DNA from: JBASNZ01 sp049657775
GTDB lineage: Bacteria; Actinomycetota; Coriobacteriia; Anaerosomatales; Anaerosomataceae
DNA length: 61,408 nt
NCBI GenBank assembly: GCA_049657775.1
Contig: JBASNZ010000085.1
Coordinates: 1 to 61,408, forward strand
Direction: 5' to 3'
Positions 51,171 to 60,139 of this stretch are shown here, one piece after another. Under the pieces are notes generated by a model. That model made no database searches, was not told the origin of the DNA, and saw only the letters and a list, made by a program, of their open reading frames with translations. Made by a program: the position numbers and the translations under genes. Each line of letters begins with the position of its first letter. The stretch's first letter is position 1.

Positions 51171-51614
51171 ATGGACAGAACACTCATCACCGATGAGATA
51201 ACCAAGGCGATGCGCGAGCACGACAAGCCGCGCCTGGCGATCCTTCGGCTGGTCAAGAACGAGATCGACATCAAGGAGAAGGAGTCCGGCGTCGAGCTCT
51301 CCGGAGAAGATGTGGTCGCGACCTTTAAAAAGGTCCTGAAGCAGACGGGGGAGACGCTTGAGGGCTCGATCAAGGTCGGCACGAACCCCGAGCGTACCGA
51401 ACTCCTACGCACGCAGATCGAGATACTCAACGGCTACCTGCCCAAGCAGGTCACAGGCGATGAGCTGGTTGCCGTGGTCGAACGCGTACTGGCACAGGGG
51501 GAGTTCGCCGGCAAGCGCGACATGGGCCGCGCGATAGGCCTGGTCGTGGCCGAGGTCGGTGGCAACTGCGACAAGGCCGAAGTCGCCAAGTTGGTGGGGG
51601 AGCGCCTGGCATAG
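51171..51614 (+). CDS. YqeY-like protein (GatB/YqeY domain)
   Basis: The 147-residue helical protein matches the YqeY family: DEITKAMREHDKPRLAILRLVKNEI at the start, then EILNGYLPKQ and KRDMGRAIGLV. The fold resembles the tail domain of the GatB amidotransferase subunit and is thought to bind tRNA, but no role is proven. The ATG at 51171 is the point where similarity begins. It is followed after 110 bases by tdk. Confidence 0.88.
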   Translation: MDRTLITDEITKAMREHDKPRLAILRLVKNEIDIKEKESGVELSGEDVVATFKKVLKQTGETLEGSIKVGTNPERTELLRTQIEILNGYLPKQVTGDELVAVVERVLAQGEFAGKRDMGRAIGLVVAEVGGNCDKAEVAKLVGERLA

Positions 51615-51724
51615 CCTGGTGAGGGTCGAGTTGCGGCGCTTCGGGGCAGTGTTCGCCCGTTCGGGGGCGAAGACGTTCTTGGTATATTCAAGGGGTATGA
51701 CACAACTGCGACTTGGAGGCGGGC

Positions 51725-52294
51725 ATGGCACGAGTGGTCGGGCGTCTGCACGTGATCGCGGGATGCATGAGCAGCGGCAAGACGGGGGAGCTTATCCGCC
51801 TTCTCTCGAGGCATGCGGTCATCGGCGACCCGATCATCATCTACAAGCACCGTATCGACTCGCGCGACGGTTCCATGGCCCGCTCGCGTATGGGCACCGA
51901 GATGGAAGCGCGCGTGGTGGATTCGGCGGCCGAGATCGACGGCGAGGGCTGCCGGGTAGTCGCCATCGAGGAGGCGCAGTTCTTCGGCGAGGAGCTTGTG
52001 CCGGTCGTTCGTGACCTGCTCAAGAGGCGGCATCTGGTGTACGTGACCGGCCTCAACCAGGACTTCAGGGGGGAGCCGTTCGGTGTCATGCCCACGCTCA
52101 TGGCTCTCGCCGATGAGATATCCTTGCTCACCGCGATCTGCCAGAAGTGCCACGGGGTGGCCACCCGCACCCAGCGCATCATCGACGGTGCGCCCGCGCC
52201 ATGGAGCTCGCCACTGATACTGGTTGGGGGCGCCGACTACTACGAGGCGCGCTGTCCCGACTGTCACGAGGTTCCCGGCAAGCCCGGAGAATAG
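51725..52294 (+). CDS. tdk: Thymidine kinase
   Basis: The 189-residue type II thymidine kinase has the P-loop GCMSSGKTGE (about residues 9-18), the DE-like IEEAQFF (about 88), the lasso loop LNQDFRGEPF (about 114) and zinc pairs CQKC (about 138) and CPDC (about 181). It phosphorylates thymidine for nucleotide salvage. GGAGG lies six bases before the ATG, and TATATT at 51682-51687 is a probable -10 box. Confidence 0.95.
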   Translation: MARVVGRLHVIAGCMSSGKTGELIRLLSRHAVIGDPIIIYKHRIDSRDGSMARSRMGTEMEARVVDSAAEIDGEGCRVVAIEEAQFFGEELVPVVRDLLKRRHLVYVTGLNQDFRGEPFGVMPTLMALADEISLLTAICQKCHGVATRTQRIIDGAPAPWSSPLILVGGADYYEARCPDCHEVPGKPGE

Positions 52295-52338
52295 CCGCGG
52301 AGCAACCTAAGTGCCACAGCAGGGTAGTCATGCCGCCG

Positions 52339-52587
52339 CTATGAGGCCGGCAGAGCGGTGCGGTGGCAGGGGGTCTTGTAGACGCGGGCGGCAAACCCGG
52401 CGCGTCCGAGCGACCGGACTATCTGCTTGACGTTGGCGAGTCGCTCGTCATACAGGACCGAGACCAGATGCAGCGACCTGATCATCGCCACGTCCTCGAC
52501 ACCTTCGATGAGCCGTACGAGCATCTCGATGAATGCCTCTTCGTGCCCGTCGCACGGCGACGTGAGTGTGAGGTGAACGGCCTTCAT
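52339..52587 (-). CDS. Small ferredoxin-fold-like protein of unknown function
   Basis: The 82-residue product has a beta-alpha-beta-beta-alpha-beta pattern like heavy-metal-associated domains (strand MKAVHLTLT, helix EEAFIEMLVRLI, strand MIRSLHLVSVLY, helix NVKQIVRSLG, strand FAARVYK). It lacks the CxxC metal site, and Cys12 and Cys74 are isolated. AAGGAGAA precedes the ATG. The ATG overlaps the preceding small gene stop (ATGA). Function unknown. Confidence 0.6.
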   Translation of the reverse strand: MKAVHLTLTSPCDGHEEAFIEMLVRLIEGVEDVAMIRSLHLVSVLYDERLANVKQIVRSLGRAGFAARVYKTPCHRTALPAS

Positions 52588-52886
52588 GGTTTTCTCCTTG
52601 GGCAGTGACGCGACTCGGGTCGCATCGACGGAACGGGGCGAGTGGTCTTTAGCCCAGTGCCGCCTGCCCTCGGGTCCGCGAGGCCCGTGGGGCGAAGAGT
52701 GTGAAACAACGTTACCTGAGCCGCGGACGCCAGTGTCGCGGTCTCGTCATGCGCGCTACCGGGTTCCGGACCCGGCGCCACGAGTCCGCCGACGAGAGCG
52801 AAGGCAACCGCGACGATCGTGAGGGCGCCAATGACCCTGACCAGGCGGGTCCTCGAATGCGCGGGCGTGTGGGGCGGTGTGTCCAT
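52584..52886 (-). CDS. Small single-span membrane protein of unknown function
   Basis: The 100-residue product has a short basic cytoplasmic part, one membrane helix (about residues 19-38) and a poorly structured outer tail. Its stop overlaps the start of the next gene by four bases (ATGA), evidence of cotranslation. No clear ribosome site is seen. The family is not recognised. Confidence 0.45.
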   Translation of the reverse strand: MDTPPHTPAHSRTRLVRVIGALTIVAVAFALVGGLVAPGPEPGSAHDETATLASAAQVTLFHTLRPTGLADPRAGGTGLKTTRPVPSMRPESRHCPRRKP

Positions 52887-52889
52887 GTA

Positions 52890-53048
52890 TCAAAGGTGCC
52901 CGTGACTTGTGCAGGACCTGTCGGCGACATGTGGAGACGGGTTGAAGGTTCGGCAACGTGCCACACCGACACGTCCGCCGTTGGCCCGGCGGGCGGCCAT
53001 CATACCGAGTCCGATGAAGACCACTCCCGAGAGGACGCACGCGGGCAC
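52890..53048 (-). CDS. Doubtful 52-residue membrane peptide
   Basis: A frame from GTG 53048 encodes one hydrophobic span (VLSGVVFIGLGMMAARR) and a cysteine-containing tail. It ends three bases before the next small membrane gene and overlaps nothing important. No ribosome site is seen, so it is only a candidate first gene of a three-gene micro-operon. Confidence 0.25.
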   Translation of the reverse strand: MPACVLSGVVFIGLGMMAARRANGGRVGVARCRTFNPSPHVADRSCTSHGHL

Positions 53049-53089
53049 GATGCCGAGAACATGCCCTCTCCTCGGCGCTCGGCGAAACG

Positions 53090-54154
53090 CTACTTGCCGG
53101 TGCGTCGCTCGACGTAGGCGTCCCGCTGGCGCACGGCATCGTCCCACGACGAGTACGCCGGATCCTCATGATGATCGGGCAGGCCGTACGTCGTCTTCAG
53201 GTAATCGGCGAGAACCGGTGCGACCTTGCGAGCGCCACTGTCGGTCAGGTGGCCGCCATCGAAGAAGTCGGTCTCGTACGAGAGATCCGGGATCATGTCC
53301 GGCTGGCTCAGGTCGAGGACGCGAATGTCCGGGTACTCGTCTTTGATCTGGGCCACCGCCACTTCCATCGGGTACGTGTAGCCGCCCGGAGGACCGGTCG
53401 GGGTGAGGAACAGCAGCAGTTGAATGTCACGCTCCTCGCACAACCTGGCGATGCGACGCAGAGCGGGCAGATTGTAGTCCACGCCAGCCTCGGCCTCGGC
53501 GCGGGCCTTGGCGCCAGGCTCGTACGGCGTAGGAGTGACCTCACGGCTCTGCAGCTTGGGCAGGTAGCCCTTGAGGTACTCGAACTCCTTGTTCTTGCCA
53601 AAGATGTCCCAGTCTTCGCGGCTGAGCGAGTCCCAGCGGCTGTGGTACGTCCACAGGTCCACGAGCACGCCGGTCCGCTCACCTTCGGGGGTCGCATTGA
53701 GGGCGGCACCGAGTTTGTTCAACGACCACGGCATGTACCCGATGTTGATCTGATGGAACTCCCGGTTAAAGACATCCGGCCGGTACGAGACGCCCGTCAT
53801 CTCAAGCGCGATCACCTTGGGGCTCTGTGTGCGCAGCGCTTCCCGGATGTAGTAGTACGTGATGGACATGCGCTGCGTCGGGCCACCCAGAACGTACGAC
53901 GCCACACCGTCACTGGCCCACATGGTGCACGGGTCGACGCCCGTGAAGACGTGCGACGTCCCAAAGAACATCACGTCAAGGCTGTCGCGCGGCTCCGAGC
54001 GAAACGCCGTCCATGTGCTGCCGCCCGCATTACCCTTTCGCGAGGGCTTGAGCACGGTGCTCGTTACCTGCAGCGTCACAGCCAGCAGAGCGCAGAAGAG
54101 CACCGAGGCGACAAGCCGTCGGATGCGTAGGTGCGTTGTGGCTGATCGGTCCAT
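53090..54154 (-). CDS. SGNH-fold AlgJ/DltD-like acyl-chain transfer protein
   Basis: The 354-residue product has one N-terminal membrane helix (about 11-32) and an extracytoplasmic SGNH-like domain. The GTSHVF segment (about residue 65) holds the probable nucleophile Ser, and DGGHLTDSGARK (about 305) holds the Asp and His. Such proteins act with MBOAT acyltransferases to add acetyl or other acyl groups to exported polymers. The MBOAT gene is six bases upstream on the same strand. The acceptor polymer is unknown. GAGGAGAG precedes the ATG. Confidence 0.8.
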   Translation of the reverse strand: MDRSATTHLRIRRLVASVLFCALLAVTLQVTSTVLKPSRKGNAGGSTWTAFRSEPRDSLDVMFFGTSHVFTGVDPCTMWASDGVASYVLGGPTQRMSITYYYIREALRTQSPKVIALEMTGVSYRPDVFNREFHQINIGYMPWSLNKLGAALNATPEGERTGVLVDLWTYHSRWDSLSREDWDIFGKNKEFEYLKGYLPKLQSREVTPTPYEPGAKARAEAEAGVDYNLPALRRIARLCEERDIQLLLFLTPTGPPGGYTYPMEVAVAQIKDEYPDIRVLDLSQPDMIPDLSYETDFFDGGHLTDSGARKVAPVLADYLKTTYGLPDHHEDPAYSSWDDAVRQRDAYVERRTGK

Positions 54155-54160
54155 CTCTCC

Positions 54161-55642
54161 TCAGAACTTGAAGTAGGCGAAGCTCGAGGCGCTGTAGGTT
54201 GCGCCGTAGTAGCCGAATACGACGATGGTGAGCACGAGCGCTATGTACGCCGCCCACCGCAGCGCCACGGGCCTGCGGTAGAGGAGGCCGGGAAGGTCCG
54301 TTCGTGTGGAAACGAAGTCCACGCCAAAGACGAAGAGCGCACTCATCCCGGCGACCATCGTCTGCGGCTTGGACAGCCCGAGGTGCAGGAACGTACCATC
54401 CGAGAGCACACCGGTTGTCGGGAAGAACATCCGCGGCAGGATATAGAGCGCGTCGGTGAGCGACTCGGCCCTGAAGAACACCCACGCGACGCTGATCAGC
54501 GAGAACGTGATGACGATCTGCACCAGTCCCCACGCCGGACCGTCGCGGTCGATCTTGAGCGCACCGGCCACCCGCGTGCGGATGCCCGAGGTGAGGTCGC
54601 CCAGGATCTGGTACGCGCCGTTGAGGAGTCCCCACACTATGAAGGTGTATCCCGCGCCGTGCCAGAGTCCACTGAGGAGGAACACGGCCAGGATGTTGAC
54701 GTACCGTCGAACCTTTGAGACGCGACTGCCGCCGAGCGGGATGTACACGTAGTCCTTGAGCCATTCCATGAGCGTCATGTGCCAGCGGCGCCAGAACTCC
54801 TTGACCGAGCGTGCGAAGTACGGTCGGTCGAAGTTGCGCGCGAGGTCGACACCGAAGAGCCGTGCCGATCCGCGGACGATGTCGGTGTATCCGGAGAAAT
54901 CGCAGTAGATCTGGACCGCGAAAGCAAGGGTCGCGATGAGCAGCACGAGGCCGTGCGTTCGCCCCGGCCAGGCCTGCGGATCGCCGTAGACGGTGTTGAC
55001 GATGACGCCGAGCGGGTCGGCGACGAGGAGCTTCTTGAAGAAGCCCCAGCCCATCAGGAGCAGCGCGGAACGCATGTCTTCGTACGAGAAGCGGCGCTTC
55101 TCGGCGAGCTGGGGGAGCAGTTGGCCGCCACGCGCGATCGGGCCGGCGGTGACGTGCGCAAAGAAGCTCACGAAGAGCGCGTAGGTGAGCAGATTCCGCT
55201 CGGCCGAGATCCGGCCACGATGGACGTCAACGAGATAGGCGATCGTCTGGAACGTCCAGAACGAGACTCCCACCGGAAGGGCGAGGCGCAAGAGTGGAAG
55301 CGTGGCCGAGACCCCCGAGAAGGTCAGCAGGTCGCGAACCACCGACGATGCGAACGACGCGTACTTGAAGACCGCCAGAACACCGACGACGAGGACGATG
55401 GAGACCACGAGCGCGCGCTTGCCGTCCACCGGATCGCGCGCACTCTGTATGCACCGCCCGCCCACATAGCCGATGAGCACGACCACAAGCAGAACGACGG
55501 TCCAGGCGGCCGACAGGCTGTAGTAGAACGCGATGCTCGTGGCAAGCAGCCAAATGGTCCGGGAGCGCACGCCGGGCAGCGTGTAGTAGACGGCGACGCC
55601 CACCGCGAGGAAGAGCATGTAGGCGACCGAGGTGAACTGCAC
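54161..55642 (-). CDS. MBOAT family O-acyltransferase (AlgI-like)
   Basis: The 493-residue membrane protein has about eleven helices and the MBOAT signature FWRRWHMTLMEWLKDYVYIPLGG (about residues 290) with the catalytic His in LLSGLWHGAGYTFIVWG (about 325). It carries acyl groups across the membrane to a surface polymer, as AlgI does for alginate and PatA for peptidoglycan. GAGGAGAAG precedes the GTG start. It forms an operon with the SGNH partner that follows. Its polymer may be a wall glycan. Confidence 0.9.
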   Translation of the reverse strand: MQFTSVAYMLFLAVGVAVYYTLPGVRSRTIWLLATSIAFYYSLSAAWTVVLLVVVLIGYVGGRCIQSARDPVDGKRALVVSIVLVVGVLAVFKYASFASSVVRDLLTFSGVSATLPLLRLALPVGVSFWTFQTIAYLVDVHRGRISAERNLLTYALFVSFFAHVTAGPIARGGQLLPQLAEKRRFSYEDMRSALLLMGWGFFKKLLVADPLGVIVNTVYGDPQAWPGRTHGLVLLIATLAFAVQIYCDFSGYTDIVRGSARLFGVDLARNFDRPYFARSVKEFWRRWHMTLMEWLKDYVYIPLGGSRVSKVRRYVNILAVFLLSGLWHGAGYTFIVWGLLNGAYQILGDLTSGIRTRVAGALKIDRDGPAWGLVQIVITFSLISVAWVFFRAESLTDALYILPRMFFPTTGVLSDGTFLHLGLSKPQTMVAGMSALFVFGVDFVSTRTDLPGLLYRRPVALRWAAYIALVLTIVVFGYYGATYSASSFAYFKF

Positions 55643-55710
55643 GCTTCTCCTCTCCGGGCACGGGTGTCGCGACGGTGGATTCTAGCATGCCGGAACGCCG
55701 CCACGCATGC

Positions 55711-55744
55711 GAGCACCCCGCCGGCCGAAGCCGGCGGGGTGCTC
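55711..55744 (-). terminator. Perfect 15-bp hairpin terminator of the multicopper oxidase gene
   Basis: GAGCACCCCGCCGGC, loop CGAA and GCCGGCGGGGTGCTC form a perfect stem 32 bases past the oxidase stop. It also separates that gene from the MBOAT start at 55642. Confidence 0.88.
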
Positions 55745-55775
55745 GTGTCGCGCGGGTCTACTGAGTCGTGATGGG

Positions 55776-58700
55776 TTACTGCAGGGCCATACTTATCGCG
55801 TTGTAGACCCCGTTGCTTACCGCGGATGTGCCTCCAAAGACGTACGACTGCATCACCGCTGCCTTGTTGGCACCGAGGAAGGCAGACGTCTCGGCGGGCA
55901 GGCTGGTGCTTGAAGTGAGCAGCATCGGGCCGCCAAGCCTACCCATGGCCGGACCGCCGGTGAGCGCGTCGGTTGCCGTAGCCGCGACACCGATAGTGGT
56001 GTACGCGAGCCAGCCGTCGGTCTTCGCGCGGGTGGCGAATGCCACAGCGGTCGAGTACCTGTTGGCCCCGGCGATACGGTCGCCCGCGGGCACGCCGAGC
56101 GTCGTAGCCACTCCCGAGCTCACAGCAGTCGTTCCGCCCACGATGTACTTGCGCGTGATGCCAAGCGTCGTGATCGCGTTGCTCGTTGCGGCAGGCACGG
56201 TGGCGGAGCCGACCAGCAGAATCGGATAGTGCACCTTGGCCGCGGCTGGAGATGCCGTGAGCGCGTCGAAGATATTGGTCGTGTTGGCGCCATTGACGAT
56301 GAAAGCCGACGTCGGGAATGCGGCGCCAAGGACGGTCTTCATACGCGTCGCCACGTTCGCTGCCGTTGCGTACCGGTCGGCGCCCGATGGGACGCGCTCG
56401 ACGCTCGTGACGCCGGGGACAGTGGCAAGCGATGCCTGAACCGCGTTGGATACCGCCATCACACCACCAACGATGTGCACCGAGATGCCGTCAGGCATGG
56501 CGATGAGCGCGTTGCGGGTGGCTGCGGGAAGCGTCGTCCGGCTCGTTAGGAGGAGCGGGCCGCCATAGGCGCCGGCAAGGCCGGACGCCGAGAGCGCGTC
56601 CACTTGAGATGCGTCTTCGCCCGCCGCGATGACAACGTGCGTGACTCCTGTCCATGACGGGTATGCCACAAGTCCCGAGTTGACCGCGGTCGCGTATCGA
56701 TCGGTCCCGCTCACCCGGATCGGCGGCGAGAACGGCAGGCCGATCAGTACCGCGTTGGATGCGGTTTCACCGGAGACGTTGTAGGCGACCACGCGATATC
56801 GGTACGCGGGGTGCGTGGCCGTGTTGCTCGTGGTCGTATCGGTGTACGTGGTCGTGTTGGCGAGTGCTTCACCGATGGTCACGTACGCGCCGAGCGTGCC
56901 GTCAGGTGCGTAGGTCGCACGCTGCACGTGGAAGCCGATCTCGTTGGTGGGATCACCAAGCGTGGCAGGTGCGTCTGCCGGAGTGGGATCGACCCAGGTA
57001 AGGTCGACCGGGGCACCCGGCGTGCCCGATGCCACGAGCGAGACCGCACCCGGAACGGCGGTTGCCACTTCGAGTGAGATCGGACGCATCATCTCCATCT
57101 CTTCATGGCTGAGGATGTGGCAGTGCCACATGTACTCCCAGCCGAAGTTATAGATGTCGTTCTGGATGGGTGGGTTGAAGAGCTGTCCGGTGTTGGGGTC
57201 GAGGTTGGAGAAGCCCATCGTGGAGCCAAGCGGCATCGTCGGGTCGAGTGGCCTGACGCTTTCGGGGACGCCGAAGGGGATCTTCGGTGCGATCGGCCTG
57301 AGAGCGACGATCGTGTCCTCGAGCGGGCTCACCCGGACGGTGTCCTTCCAGCCGAGCTCGTTATCGTCGGGGTACCTCAAGAAGCCGTCCCAGCCGACAC
57401 GGTTGATGAGCTGGACGTCGAACAGGTGGAAGTGGATCGGGTGGGTGTCGACGCCGTTGTGGGTGATCTTCCAGATCTGCGTCCCATCACCGAGCACCGG
57501 CGTGAGAGGCTCCATCGCGTCGGTGAGGTTCTCCGTGGACGGATCTATGTAGTTGAGCAGGAGGAAGTTCTGGTTCACCGCGTTTGTGCCCGGCATCTCG
57601 AGCCCGAGCTTGCCGCTCATCCTGCCGTACTGGTCGAACGTTTCACCCTGCTCGTCCTGGATCGCCTTGGGCTCCAGCGGGAACGTCACCGTGCGGCCGT
57701 CAAGGGTCTTGTAGGTGAGCTCGGTGTCGAAAATGCGCACGTACTGGTCCGCCGGGAACGAGGTGGCGTACGTCGAGTCGTAGCGAGCGTCGGGAACGAT
57801 GATCGGGTTCTGAGACTCCGCGAACACGCCCTGCGTGGTTGCCGTGGAGGCGAATGCCGTCTCAAGCGCGGCAAGGTCGAACGAGGCCGCCGGCGTGATG
57901 TCCGCAACCTGGATCTGCATGATCGTTCGCGTATTCGGACCAAAGCCGATCTCGGCGCCCTTCGTACCGCCGGTATCGGTCAGGTCTGGTGCGCCCGTGA
58001 AGTAGTCCAGGCGTGGGTCCCGAGCCGGGAATGCGGCGGGGGCGTCGTTGTACAAGATGAGTGTCTTGCCAGCGTACTTCGAGAAGTCGATGACCACATC
58101 GGCCCTTTCGGCGGGGCCGAGGAGCATCGTGTGCAGGTCGACGTTACCGGCGTTGAACACGGTCGGATCCGCGACCCATGTGATCGGCTGCTGGCCGAAG
58201 ACGGCCGGCTTGGGCAAGAAACCGCCCTCGGTCGCGATCTGGATCCAATCGGGACCGACGGTTGTCGGATCAGGCACGCCGCCCTCGCGCCCATCCGTGG
58301 GCCAGGTCTCCGGGAATCCCGTGGTGATCGCGGCGGGAACCATCTTGACCTCGGTGTTGAGGCGTCCGTCGGCCGAGACCGTGCTGGTGTCGGCTTCGTA
58401 GAGCTGCAGGTTCCAGAACCGGTCGCTGGCCGCGTTCAGGATACGGAGGCGATAGGACTTCGGGTCCACATTGAGCGTCGGGTACACGGCGCCGTTGACC
58501 ACCGGCGTGTCGTGGAAAGCCTCCATGCCCATCGAGTTATCCGGCGTGCCCGGATTGAGCTTGTACTCCCAGGGTGCGTTTATCGGGTCGTAGAGCGGGT
58601 TCGCCACCGGCGGGAACTCGATGTCGGTCGTGGGTGGCCAGAACCAGGGGCCATAGTGCCAACGCCCCATCGCGTTGACACCCGAGATGTCCGCGGGGTT

Positions 58701-59867
58701 CTGGGCGGGCATATAGACGTGCGGGAACCACAGGTCGCCGGTGTGCGGCGTGCCCGGAGTGATGCCCCAGTCCCAGGTGGGATCGGTCGTCGCGATCGTG
58801 CTTGCGTCCACGAACGTCTTGTCCTGGATGATCAGCGGGATCTCATCGGCGGGGATGGTTCCGTCGGCGATGAGCCGCTGCTCGGTGTCGTCGGTGATGA
58901 AGTAGCCGGCGGCCTCGCCCGCGTATACGTTGAGGCGGGTGATGCCGTAGGTGTGGTCGTGGTACCAGAGCATCCGGGCGCTTTGCTGATTGCTGTAGAA
59001 GAGCGTCATCGAGCCATCGCCGGGATCCGGCATGTCGGGGACGTTAACGACGCTGACGCCCTTGGGGTAGGGGGTGTTTTCACCCGCAGGCGTGATCCAC
59101 TGGTGCGGCGTACCGTCGCTGATCCAGACGGTCTTTCCGCCGTGCAGATGGACCGTCGCGCGGTTCTGCGTGTAGTTCATCGGTGTGGCATCCATGCCAA
59201 GCGGGCCCATGCCGGCACCCATGACGGTCGTGTCGACCGGGATGAACAGGTCCCCACCGGCTCCGGTGGGGAGCTTGTTGGTGAACTTCACGCGGACGGG
59301 GCGATCCTTGGTTGCAAGGATCGTTGGCCCGAGATAGCTGATCGGGTCGGGGATGATGGTGTTGTCACCGGCCCCGTCTGTGCCGTTGTTCACCTGAACG
59401 TAGCCGCGAAGCGTGGTCGCGGGCATGTCGGGGTGGAACTGCTGCGTGTATTCACGCAGCTCGATCTCGTAGTAGTCGCTCCCGGGATACGTCGTGGTGT
59501 CCGGGTGGGCCACCGAGAGCGACGGCAGCGGCTGGACGAACTTCTTGAGGAGCGGACTGTACGCCCAGTTGGGCGTCATGCCGAAGTAGTCCGGCGTGTC
59601 TCCGGGTCCGGGCATCGCCATCGCAGGCTTGACACCCTTGAGGGCGGCCAAATCCTGCTTCAGCTTGAGGCGTGCGGCAGCCGCTTCACGCTCATCCTGC
59701 GTGACGCGTGCCGCTGTCTTCTCCCGAACGATTCGAAGGCGCGCCTCTGCGGCCGCCTCCGGACTCACTCCCTTGCTCGTTGCCGCTCCGATGGTCTGCG
59801 CCGGGCCCATCACAAGGGCGACCGCTAGCAGCAACGCCATCATTCGCGGCGTTCGGTGAATACTCAC
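55776..59867 (-). CDS. Wall-binding multicopper oxidase with three cell-wall-binding repeats
   Basis: The 1363-residue protein has a signal peptide (about 1-28), a charged helix, then a three-cupredoxin oxidase (about 110-940). All copper sites are visible: HLHGG (about 239), WYHDHTYG (about 300), HPIHFHLF (about 805) and HCHILSHEEMEMM (about 914). The fold recalls CotA, bilirubin oxidase and manganese-oxidising types. A fibronectin-III-like domain (about 945-1045) and three cell-wall-binding repeat 2 modules (about 1050-1363, NRYSTAVAFA and similar) follow. GGAGGGG precedes GTG 59867. It should oxidise phenols, metal ions or other reductants at the cell surface, passing electrons to O2. Confidence 0.93.
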   Translation of the reverse strand: MSIHRTPRMMALLLAVALVMGPAQTIGAATSKGVSPEAAAEARLRIVREKTAARVTQDEREAAAARLKLKQDLAALKGVKPAMAMPGPGDTPDYFGMTPNWAYSPLLKKFVQPLPSLSVAHPDTTTYPGSDYYEIELREYTQQFHPDMPATTLRGYVQVNNGTDGAGDNTIIPDPISYLGPTILATKDRPVRVKFTNKLPTGAGGDLFIPVDTTVMGAGMGPLGMDATPMNYTQNRATVHLHGGKTVWISDGTPHQWITPAGENTPYPKGVSVVNVPDMPDPGDGSMTLFYSNQQSARMLWYHDHTYGITRLNVYAGEAAGYFITDDTEQRLIADGTIPADEIPLIIQDKTFVDASTIATTDPTWDWGITPGTPHTGDLWFPHVYMPAQNPADISGVNAMGRWHYGPWFWPPTTDIEFPPVANPLYDPINAPWEYKLNPGTPDNSMGMEAFHDTPVVNGAVYPTLNVDPKSYRLRILNAASDRFWNLQLYEADTSTVSADGRLNTEVKMVPAAITTGFPETWPTDGREGGVPDPTTVGPDWIQIATEGGFLPKPAVFGQQPITWVADPTVFNAGNVDLHTMLLGPAERADVVIDFSKYAGKTLILYNDAPAAFPARDPRLDYFTGAPDLTDTGGTKGAEIGFGPNTRTIMQIQVADITPAASFDLAALETAFASTATTQGVFAESQNPIIVPDARYDSTYATSFPADQYVRIFDTELTYKTLDGRTVTFPLEPKAIQDEQGETFDQYGRMSGKLGLEMPGTNAVNQNFLLLNYIDPSTENLTDAMEPLTPVLGDGTQIWKITHNGVDTHPIHFHLFDVQLINRVGWDGFLRYPDDNELGWKDTVRVSPLEDTIVALRPIAPKIPFGVPESVRPLDPTMPLGSTMGFSNLDPNTGQLFNPPIQNDIYNFGWEYMWHCHILSHEEMEMMRPISLEVATAVPGAVSLVASGTPGAPVDLTWVDPTPADAPATLGDPTNEIGFHVQRATYAPDGTLGAYVTIGEALANTTTYTDTTTSNTATHPAYRYRVVAYNVSGETASNAVLIGLPFSPPIRVSGTDRYATAVNSGLVAYPSWTGVTHVVIAAGEDASQVDALSASGLAGAYGGPLLLTSRTTLPAATRNALIAMPDGISVHIVGGVMAVSNAVQASLATVPGVTSVERVPSGADRYATAANVATRMKTVLGAAFPTSAFIVNGANTTNIFDALTASPAAAKVHYPILLVGSATVPAATSNAITTLGITRKYIVGGTTAVSSGVATTLGVPAGDRIAGANRYSTAVAFATRAKTDGWLAYTTIGVAATATDALTGGPAMGRLGGPMLLTSSTSLPAETSAFLGANKAAVMQSYVFGGTSAVSNGVYNAISMALQ

Positions 59868-59995
59868 CAGTACCCCTCCTTACGTGCGCTCGCTGAATCC
59901 TGATAGCAGTCACGTGCGCTTTGTTAACGCGCGTCCTGTATGTCTGCTGGTACCTACCAACGAATGGCGGAGAATCATCCACCAACTGCGGTAGT

Positions 59996-60014
59996 TTGTG
60001 ACAAACGGTCACAA
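59996..60014. promoter_or_regulatory. Perfect inverted repeat upstream of the multicopper oxidase
   Basis: TTGTGAC, spacer AAACG and GTCACAA form a 19-base dyad 129 bases before the oxidase start. It resembles a CRP/FNR site (TGTGA...TCACA), but the spacer is seven bases instead of six. It could be the operator for the oxidase or the divergent spacer. The rest of 59868-60139 holds no gene that I can support. Confidence 0.5.
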
Positions 60015-60139
60015 TGTCGGGCTCAACGTAAGCGTTAAAGTGCGAACGGTGGGCAGCGCGAACAGGCCCGCTGCGCCTGGGTGCATCGAATGAGCGGGGT
60101 GGAGCAGGATTGAGTGGCGGAAGCGGGGAGCGGGCGTGC

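Noticed and set aside
57105..59828. 907-residue plus-strand frame
   Set aside because: It is the antisense shadow of the multicopper oxidase, whose four copper motifs fix the true strand.
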